Assembly: GCA_946965045.2 (NCBI GenBank)
Contig: OX337236.1
Coordinates: forward strand, 3,534,001-3,598,000
Source of the DNA: Epithemia pelagica
Lineage: Eukaryota > Bacillariophyta > Bacillariophyceae > Surirellales > Surirellaceae
Direction: 5' to 3'
Length of the DNA: 64,000 nucleotides
Within the stretch, counting starts at the first letter, position 1. The number at the start of each line of letters is the position of its first letter. A model generated the notes under the pieces. It was not told where the DNA came from. It did not search any database and saw only the letters and a program-made list of their open reading frames with translations. Below, one piece after another: positions 56,757-64,000 of the stretch. A program made the position numbers and the translations under genes.

Positions 56757-59700
56757 CCTAAGGATATTTGCCTTTTTTGGGTGTCTTTAGTACTAGAGAC
56801 CGTAGGATTTGAACGTGTGCATATGAGCACAAGGGGCTATAGTATCTGTGCATATGAGCACTGATATAAATGCCTTTTGTTGCAAAAGAGCACTGCCCCT
56901 TGTGCAGATGAGCACAGAATGTCTACGCCCCGCTCAAGTCTAATTTCTAAGCACTCATATTCAATATGAGTCATTAATTTCATTCATTACTAACCATTAC
57001 CGCACTCTTAGTTGTTCCCCCGTTCTTTTGGCGCGAAAAGCTTGCCTGCGTGCCCCTTCGCGCCCAACATCTTCACCTGAAAACCTCAATAGGCCCAACA
57101 TCTTCACCTGAAAACCTCAATTGGCCCAACAAAAGGTCATTGTTGTTTCATGAATTATGACTCTTGCAAAGAGGCCCATCCTTGCCTTTGCTTGAGAGTC
57201 GGCTGGTTATGTCTCTTCCTCTGTTCCATGCACACGAGGAAACCAGCAATGGCTACCAACAATGGGCCTGGAACGCCATCTCCATCCCGGAGACGGCCTG
57301 TGAAGAAGATCCGTTCCGATCAGGGCATTGGCTTGTCATGTTTAGATGCTACAATTGTGACACCCTTTGGTATGGGATGCGGCATATGCAAGAAATCATT
57401 CGGAGAAAGTCTTTGGTCCATGTAGCGGCATCTAAATCAACATGGAGTCTGTGTCTCAGCAACTGACAACCGACTCCTTGTTGCAAGAAAACAGTCCCTT
57501 AAGCAAATTTTGCAAGAAGACCCTCATACCGCAAAAAACTTCTTCACGGGGAGGTCTGTTCTTGGATATTCCTGCAGGTGTCTTGTTGGTTGGACAAGAC
57601 TCAGCAATGTTATGCGTCATCTCTCCTCGCCTAACTCCTGTGGAGCCATTGGGCCTGAGAGGGAACAATTACAGGTCACTTCTTGTGGGAGGCTGGTATC
57701 TATGACTGCTGTCAGTATGAAATATTCCCAAGAGGATCCAATCTTGAAAACAAAGAGAGCGGTCACCCAAACTTTCCATATGGTATCTGAGGAGATGGTT
57801 GATTGTTTTGTTCCTTTGTTTCATCCATTGGCTCAGGAGGAACACTACTCTTCCAAGCCAGATGGAGCAACCTTTCAAGAACGGATGGAAAATTTGCTTT
57901 CTCTGACAACCACTACCAGCAAAGATGAAGTCAACAAACCCATACTCAAGTTTTTCTATGATTTTGGAGAGAAGTGGTTGTTGCATGGCGCTCCAATTCA
58001 TGTGAAAATGGTCCCAGCAAATTTTCGGTCGAAGCTTTTGGTATTTGATGGTACAAGGGAAAGTGGGTCACATGCTGGCGCAAATACGACCTACACATTC
58101 ACCAAGTTTCCAAACGGACTTGTTCCAGAGCTCAAGAAATTGTTGTGCTTCATCCACAAGCAGCAGCCATCCATTATGAAGAGAGAATGTGACTTACAGT
58201 CATTACTTGTTGATCTGTGTCTCGAGACACCTGACTCTGTCAGGCACCATACTATGCTCATGACTTATGCGGTTGGCCGGACTTTGCGGCATAAGGACAC
58301 CACAGGGTCATTGTCCGTACTGGGCCCATCACATATCGCAACAATGTATTCCGCTCTGCTCACCATTCTAAGGGCGAGTATATGTTCCTTGATCTACAAA
58401 ATGGACAAAGATTATTCTCAACAGGCCTTGACTCTAGTAAAACGGGCACAGGAATCCATAACAATCAATTTCTTGGCAAGTTCCATTCGACGCATGCGCG
58501 AAAAAGAAGCACTTATGCCATCTTCCCGGAAAGTGTCCATTCGAACCACAAAAGATATATTGGTTGACAACTTCCTTTTTAAATTTGATATTTGGAGGAA
58601 TGTTGTACCATGTATTGAAGAAAAGTGTATTTCATCTTTCAGAACTCTTCTGGTTGGTGACCAATGGACTGATTTCCTCAACCTAAATTTGCACTTGTAC
58701 GTCAATTTGGTTCCATCTTCTGGATTGGTGTCTCTTCAGGTCGAGAAAGAATCTTCTATCATAACATCTGAAGTGATTCAAGTGCACCATGCCTTCAATG
58801 CAACATCTGTTGATATTCTGGTATCATTCTTGGAACTTGCATTCCACGGAACAGGGTTGGGCTCCATGCGATATGCAGAAATTGAAAGGTGTCTGTTTAG
58901 TAGCATTCGTTGGCATGGCCAACAATGCTACTATTACAGTCACACCGAGAAAGTATACACTGCACTCAACAACAAACCTGGAAAGCTTGTTGAACACAAG
59001 CTACCCAAGTCACTTGGACGCATATTTTTGGTCTTCAGAGTTGTATGTCAACACCTTCAGTCACAGCTGAAGCATGACTTGCGGAGACTTGTACCAGTGA
59101 GAAATATCAGGGTACACGAGATGACCGATGCTGTGGCAACAATCTTTGGCTTCGAAAACCAACCGGATTGCACCCAAGTAAGGCACTTGTGGACATCAAT
59201 CTCTAATATTCTTTTCCCGGAGTTTGATGAAATGTCGATCCAGAATCAGTACACAACCAAGACTGTGGCTGAACAGTCAGGTCACAGCCTCATAACACAT
59301 CGTGACCATTATGGGTCAAGCAATGTAGCTGCAAAAGAAGACTTGTTCGAGACATATCATAAAGCACTGGGTGAAAAGTCTGTTGGGAAAGAATCAGTGA
59401 CCATGAAACAAGACTTGACGGATGGGGAGATATTGAGGACATTGCACAAACTCTTTGGGCCTAGTGCCACATACACGTGTTCTGAACAACACGCCATGTT
59501 GGCTTTTGCATTGAGAGAAAGCACATGTCATGGACACTATGGTTTACCATGTGGAGGTGGCAAGTCACTATCATGGTTAGTCCCGGTGGTAGGAGCCAAG
59601 CTACATCACTTGGCTCCCAAGACCTATATGGTAGTCGTGCCCTACAAATTTTTATCTGGTTACCATGAAGAACAAGTATCACGCAACTTGCCATCAGGTG

Positions 59701-59973
59701 TGGAAGTGTCTTCCATGACAGTTTTGGGCAATCAAGTTACAGCAAACCGACTGCCTGATGGTCTCCATGACTTCAAAATGTCGCCAGACATTGTTTTCTT
59801 CAGTCTCGAGGCCATATGGATGTTGGAGAAATATCATTCCTCTACTATAGAAGAGTGGGTGGAGAAGTCAGCTTTGGTCAAAATCATAATTGATGAGGTT
59901 CACACAATTTACTCGGAGCTTTCCTTTCGGTCCAAATTTGATTGCCTTCCACGTCTTGTTCGCTACGGAGTGC
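56757..59973 (+). mobile_element. Array unit 2 (longest)
   Basis: Starts CCTAAGGATATTTGCC. The non-coding leader, 56764-57248, has about five GCATATGAGCAC-like words and two copies of a 33-bp repeat with CAACATCTTCACCTG at 57066 and 57099. Units 5 and 6 are further copies of its left part. Confidence 0.85.
57249..59973 (+). pseudogene. Zinc-finger / tyrosine recombinase / RecQ-like helicase protein, 3'-truncated
   Basis: Start at MATNNGPGTPSPS, shared with units 4-6. Finger CGICKKSF...M-stop-RHLNQH: a TAG at 57423-57425 stands where unit 6 has CAG. From there the same frame is open for 2.5 kb. Numbering from Met 57510: a second Cys/His cluster early (YSCRCLVG); a tyrosine recombinase-like domain with GLGSMRYAEI (Arg454), VRHLW (Arg558) and GHSLITHRDHYG (His592, Tyr601); then a helicase with Walker A CGGGKS at 681-686, VVVPYKFL (motif Ia) and DEVH at 795-798. 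It ends YGVP where the next unit supplies TAA, before motif III. Known relatives by architecture are fungal telomere-linked helicases and Crypton-type recombinases. Lost helicase motifs and the stop mean this copy is inactive. Confidence 0.75.
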
Positions 59974-60595
59974 CCTAAGGATATTTCACTTTTTTGGGAG
60001 CTTCTAGTACAAGAGACCGTAGAATTTGAACGTGTGCATATGAGCACAAAATCCTATAGTGCCTGTTGCATATGAGCAAGGATTTGTTGCGGATGAGCTG
60101 CAATTTGTTATGCTTTTGTTGCGATTGAGCAGTGGCCTTGTCTATGCCCCTTTGACCACTCCCCAAAAGCTGTCATATTCAATATGCTCTATACTGGCCA
60201 AATACTTTTCAGAGCTCTGCCAGTTAGGTTTTTGTCTTGCCCTACTCTACATAGAAGAATCAAGGTAAGATTGAATTTCCTTTGATTTGCTGTACAAAAT
60301 TTCCTTGTTACTACAAACCAGCTAATATGTGTGTACGAGTGACATATATTTGTAAACACAAATGACCAACTAACTTTTTTGTACAATCTTTTTCCCCGCC
60401 GAATGACGCTGGCATTTCAAAGAAAAATCTCATTTCACCCATCACTAGTTCTCATCAAAATCCCATTTTGACCATTCCTAGTTTATGCCTCTAGGAGTAG
60501 GTCTTTGTACCTACCCATCATTCGTCCAGTAAATTGGGCCCAATGCAATTCTGCAAAGGGTCATCACTCCCTTTCTTTGTTTTGTGTGAAATGAC
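59974..60595 (+). mobile_element. Array unit 3, non-coding leader only
   Basis: Begins like unit 2 but diverged (CCTAAGGATATTTCAC) and has GCATATGAGCAC-type words. It contains no recognisable coding sequence. Either it is a unit truncated before its gene, or it is the normal leader of unit 3b. Confidence 0.65.
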
Positions 60596-60984
60596 CCTAA
60601 GGGTTTTGCTATGTCGTGCGCACTAAGTTCATTCTGTAGAATCACATGCGCGACCACAAAAAGGTCAATTTTGAATCACTGTGTATTGTTGCGTGCAAAA
60701 TTTTAGTGCGACCACAAAAAGGTTGATTTCGACCACAAGAAGGTCGATTTGCAAACCTACATTAACTCTCCATAGTAAACCATATTCCTTCTTGTCGCTC
60801 AAAGATTTTGAGGTGAATGATCTCTGGTGTTAGGGCCTTTTCAGTTTTTGAGGTGAATGACCCTCTTTAGAGCCTCTTTTTTGGCTGCAAAGGGTCATAC
60901 GTCCCAAACCTATTTTGACCATAGGAACGACAACAGCCACCATGGAGTTTGACGGTTACTTGGGGCTTGTGGACTTTGCCACAC
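60596..60984 (+). mobile_element. Array unit 3b, cut after 14 codons
   Basis: Matches the beginning of unit 1. The gene starts at 60942 (MEFDGYLGLVDFATP) and is cut at ACACCCTAAGG, where CCCT is shared by both partners and TAA gives a stop. Confidence 0.7.
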
Positions 60985-61786
60985 CCTAAGGAAATTTAGG
61001 TCTAGATTCTAGTTTTTGTACCAGAGCCCGTAGCTTTCTACAGGTTGCACTTGAGCTGCATATTTTGCATATGAGCTCCCATAGGTACAGCTAGGTATGG
61101 CCCTTTTTGCACTTGAGCTTTGGTTTTGATATGCCACTTTGCACTTGAGCTCCAAAACCAATTAAGCCGGGCTTCAATATGACCATTGTAACATGACAAC
61201 CTGGATAGGGACTAACGCTAAAGGAGTTTTGTCTCAATGATAATCATTAGGTCCTTTTTCACAGCCAGACATTCTAGTGCTAAGGGCCTCATTCGTTGCC
61301 AGATTTGTAGTGAATGACCTTGCTTAGGGCCTCTTTCACATGGAGATAGTGAGTGAATGACCTTGCGTTGTACCTGGTTTCTTTTGTGAACCGTCACATC
61401 GAAAAGACTCTTGTTGACAATGGCTCCCATTTCTACAGTTGGGCCGGGGACCCCATCTCCTTCAAGGAGAAGGCCCATGAAAAAAATAAGACTCTGCAAT
61501 GGTGGAGGAATGAGCAATGTTGGATTGTCGTGTGAAGAAATGACCTTGATGACTCCCTTTGGTTTTGGATGTCGGGTCTGTGACAAACCATGCGGGGCTT
61601 CGTTGTGGTCCATGCAACGACACTTCAACTCCCATGGAATCACAGTTTCCATGGGAGAGAATTTGAGACTGCAGAGCATGAGAAAGAATAAAGAGGACCA
61701 AGTGAGACAGAATTTTTCATCCGTTGTGCAGTGTCTTACAGATGAGAAATTGGCAGGATATTCGTGCAAGTGCATTGTTGGGTCTC
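60985..61786 (+). mobile_element. Array unit 4 (distinct subfamily)
   Basis: Starts CCTAAGGAAATTTAGG. The leader has at least four GCACTTGAGCT / GCATATGAGCT words, a variant of the words in unit 2. It is followed by repeats of GTGAATGACCTTGC. Confidence 0.75.
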
Positions 61787-61791
61787 CCTAA
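61420..61791 (+). pseudogene. Zinc-finger N-terminal fragment, unit 4
   Basis: 123 codons, MAPISTVGPGTPSPS to KCIVGSP, ended by the junction TAA. It aligns with the unit 2 protein (GPGTPSPSRRRP shared; finger CRVCDKPC...QRHFNSH; then YSCKCIVG), but with many substitutions, so the subfamilies are old while the left-end arrangement is the same. Confidence 0.7.
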
Positions 61792-62340
61792 GGATATTTG
61801 CCTTTTTTGGGTGTCTTTAGTACTAGAGACCGTAGGATTTGAACGTGTGCATACGAGCACAAGGGGCTATAGTATCTGTGCATATGAGCACTGATATAAA
61901 TGCCTTTTGTTGCAAAAGAGCACTGCCCCTTGTGCAGATGAGCACAGAATGTCTACGCCCCGCTCAAGTCTAATTTCTAAGCACTCATATTCAATATGAG
62001 TCCTTAATTTCATTCATTACTAACCATTACCGCACTCTTAGTTGTTCCCCCGTTCTTTTGGCGCGAAAAGCTTGCCTGCGTGCCCCTTCGCGCCCAACAT
62101 CTTCACCTGAAAACCTCAATAGGCCCAACATCTTCACCTGAAAACCTCAATTGGCCCAACAAAAGGTCATTGTTGTTTCATGAATTATGACTCTTGCAAA
62201 GAGGCCCATCCTTGCCTTTGCTTGAGAGTCGGCTGGTTATGTCTCTTCCTCTGTTCCATGCACACGAGGAAACCAGCAATGGCTACCAACAATGGGCCTG
62301 GAACGCCATCTCCATCCCGGAGACGGCCTGTGAAGAAGAT
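61787..62340 (+). mobile_element. Array unit 5 (copy of unit 2, cut after about 20 codons)
   Basis: Almost identical to 56757-57310. The gene starts at 62279 and is cut at GAAGATCCTAAGG, sharing only CC with the uncut sequence. Confidence 0.85.
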
Positions 62341-63452
62341 CCTAAGGATATTTGCCTTTTTTGGGTGTCTTTAGTACTAGACACCGTAGGATTTGAACGT
62401 GTGCATATGAGCACAAGGGGCTATAGTATCTGTGCATATGAGCACTGATATAAATGCCTTTTGTTGCAAAAGAGCACTGCCCCTTGTGCAGATGAGCACA
62501 GAATGTCTATGCCCCGCTCAAGTCTAATTTCTAAGCACTCATATTCAATATGAGTCCTTAATTTCATTCATTACTAACCATTACCGCACTCTTAGTTGTT
62601 CCCCCATTCTTTGGCGCGAAAAGCTCGCCTGCGTGCCCCTTCGCGCCAAACATCTTCACCTGAAAACCTCAATTGGCCCAACATCTTCACCTGAAAACCT
62701 CAATTGGCCCAACTAAAGGTCATTGTTGTTTCATGAATTATGACTCTTGCAAAGAGGCCCATCCTTGCTTTTGCTTGAGAGTCGGCTGGTTATGTCTCTT
62801 CCTCTGCTCCATGCACACGAGGAAACCAGCAATGGCTACCAACAATGGGCCTGGAACGGCATCTCCATCCCGGAGACGGCCTGTGAAGAAGATCCGTTCC
62901 GATCAGGGCATTGGCTTGTCATGTTTAGATGCTACAATTGTGACACCCTTTGGTATGGGATGCGGCATATGCAAAAAATCATTCGGAGAAAGTCTTTGGT
63001 CCATGCAGCGGCATCTAAATCAACATGGAGTCTGTGTCTCAGCAACTGACAACCGACTCCTTGTTGCAAGAAAATAGTCCCGTGAGCAAATTTTGCAAGA
63101 AGACCCTCATACCACAAAAAACTTCTTCACGGGGAGGTCTGTTCTTGGATATTCCTGCAGGTGTCTTGTTGGTTGGACAAGACTCAGCAATGTTATGCGT
63201 CATCTCTCCTCGCCTAACTCCTGTGGAGCCATTGGGCCTGAGAGGGAACAATTGCAGGTCCCTTCTTGTGGGAGGCTGGTATCTATGACTGCTGTCAGTA
63301 TGAAATATTCCCAAGAGGATCCAATCTTGAAAACAAAGAGAGCGGTCACCCAAACTTTCCATATGGTATCTGAGGAGATGGTTGATTGTTTTGTTCCTTT
63401 GTTCCATCCATTGGCTCAGGAGGAACACTACTCTTCCAAGCCAGATGGAGCA
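62341..63452 (+). mobile_element. Array unit 6 (copy of unit 2)
   Basis: Almost identical to the left 1.1 kb of unit 2. Cut within the coding sequence at GGAGCACCTAAGG. Confidence 0.85.
62832..63452 (+). pseudogene. Zinc-finger N-terminal fragment, unit 6
   Basis: Starts MATNNGPGTASPS. The finger is intact here (CGICKKSF...QRHLNQH). A TAG at 63075-63077 interrupts the frame 24 codons after the finger's first QRH, where unit 2 has CAG. The frame then stays open to the junction. Units 2 and 6 thus have different single stops in the same gene. Confidence 0.75.
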
Positions 63453-64000
63453 CCTAAGGAGAAAGTGCCCCCTAGCGTACACCCCACGTAATCTTGGTAT
63501 TGCACGTAGTGTCTCAGTTATGCATGTTAGCATAGCCCTAGTGTCTTAGCATTGCATGTAAACAAAGCCACTTGTGTCTCAGCATTGCACGTAAGCAAAG
63601 CCCCTTGTGTCCCAGTGTTGCATGTCCTATAAGCCTATTCTCCAAGCCGCATACTCTTTTCAGATATAGTGAATACACATGCCTCATCATATTCCTAGCG
63701 TGCCATGACAGACTCATTGCTAACAGGTCTATTATTTCATTAGGACCTATACAATGTCTCCATAGGGTATGAATTGGGGTCATCTCGTTTGAAATTTTGA
63801 AGATTTCCTGTGAATGACCTGCATTGGGCCTTTTTGTCTTGAAGATTTCCTGTGAATGACCCTGCATTGGGCCTTTTTGTCTTGCCCATTTCGACCATCC
63901 AGCTGCAAACCGACAATGGCAGCAAATCCTACTGCTGATCCTAAGATGGAGCTGTTTGATCCCTTAAGTGGGAAGGCCTTTCGGGGTCATCATGGTCTCC
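63453..64000 (+). mobile_element. Array unit 7, third leader type, runs off the window
   Basis: Starts CCTAAGGAGAAAGTGCC. The leader has at least three copies of a degenerate 33-bp repeat around TGTCTCAGCATTGCACGTAA, and two of GATTTCCTGTGAATGACC. A gene begins at 63916 (MAANPTADPKMELFDP) and is open at the window end. Confidence 0.7.

Larger units (their letters stand above)
55806..64000 (+). mobile_element. Head-to-tail array of truncated zinc-finger/tyrosine recombinase/helicase elements
   Basis: Unit starts, each CCTAAGG, lie at 55806, 56757, 59974, 60596 (possible), 60985, 61787, 62341 and 63453. All units read rightwards, have intact left ends and break off at different points directly against the next CCTAAGG. 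At least four subfamilies are mixed. The array is joined to the truncated end of the copia element. CCTAA equals five bases of the telomeric C-strand repeat CCCTAA. Subtelomeric location is an inference. No complete copy is in the window; the last unit leaves it. Confidence 0.8.

Noticed and set aside
57249-63077. TAG reassigned to glutamine
   Set aside because: TAG appears at Gln positions several times, but K4 and other frames seem to use TAG as a normal stop and most genes here contain many CAG codons. Mutation is the simpler explanation.
55806-64000. LINE-type retroelement array
   Set aside because: LINE copies are cut at the 5' end of the coding strand; here the 5' ends are intact and the 3' ends are cut, and no reverse transcriptase is encoded in these units.

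Overview
The window looks like accessory, repeat-rich nuclear DNA of a eukaryotic alga, most likely a diatom or related stramenopile. This is an inference: the coding style is eukaryotic, there are no operons or bacterial ribosome-binding sites, a Ty1/copia element and a hAT transposon are present, and the genes read as single exons. The species cannot be fixed from the sequence. No tRNA, rRNA or CRISPR array was recognised. LEFT AND CENTRE (1 to about 49.6 kb): a head-to-tail array of twelve units of one kelch-repeat gene family, all on the + strand (called K1 to K12 here). Each full member is about 380-405 residues, starts with a conserved LKEQAWQSGLVL leader, carries six kelch blades and ends in a basic tail. 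K1, K5, K8, K9, K10 and K11 are open; K6 and K12 are cut near the C-terminus; K2, K3 and K4 are broken; K7 is only a 5' stub fused to the K8 promoter. Between them lie decayed ankyrin-repeat genes, a leucine-rich-repeat-like reading frame, and large duplicated blocks that show the array grew by segmental duplication and recombination. HAT ELEMENT (9842-16835): a 7.0-kb hAT transposon sits inside K3 with matching terminal inverted repeats and a perfect 8-bp target duplication. It carries a decayed BED-finger/hAT transposase on the minus strand and, convergently, an intact 607-residue protein with an endonuclease III-type HhH-GPD DNA glycosylase domain, an unusual passenger. RIGHT (51.4-55.8 kb): a copia element on the minus strand with protease, integrase, reverse transcriptase and RNase H, cut off at its 5' (right) end. 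FAR RIGHT (55.8-64 kb): a head-to-tail array of seven or eight units, each beginning with CCTAAGG and each broken at a different point downstream where the next CCTAAGG begins. The units encode C2H2/C2HC zinc fingers; the longest continues into a Crypton-like tyrosine recombinase domain and a RecQ/SF2-like helicase with CGGGKS and DEVH boxes. The architecture resembles fungal telomere-linked helicases, and CCTAA matches part of the common telomeric repeat. This looks like a subtelomeric or chromosome-end element array built on a broken copia end, and it is the strongest candidate for an undescribed system here. The hAT-borne glycosylase is second.
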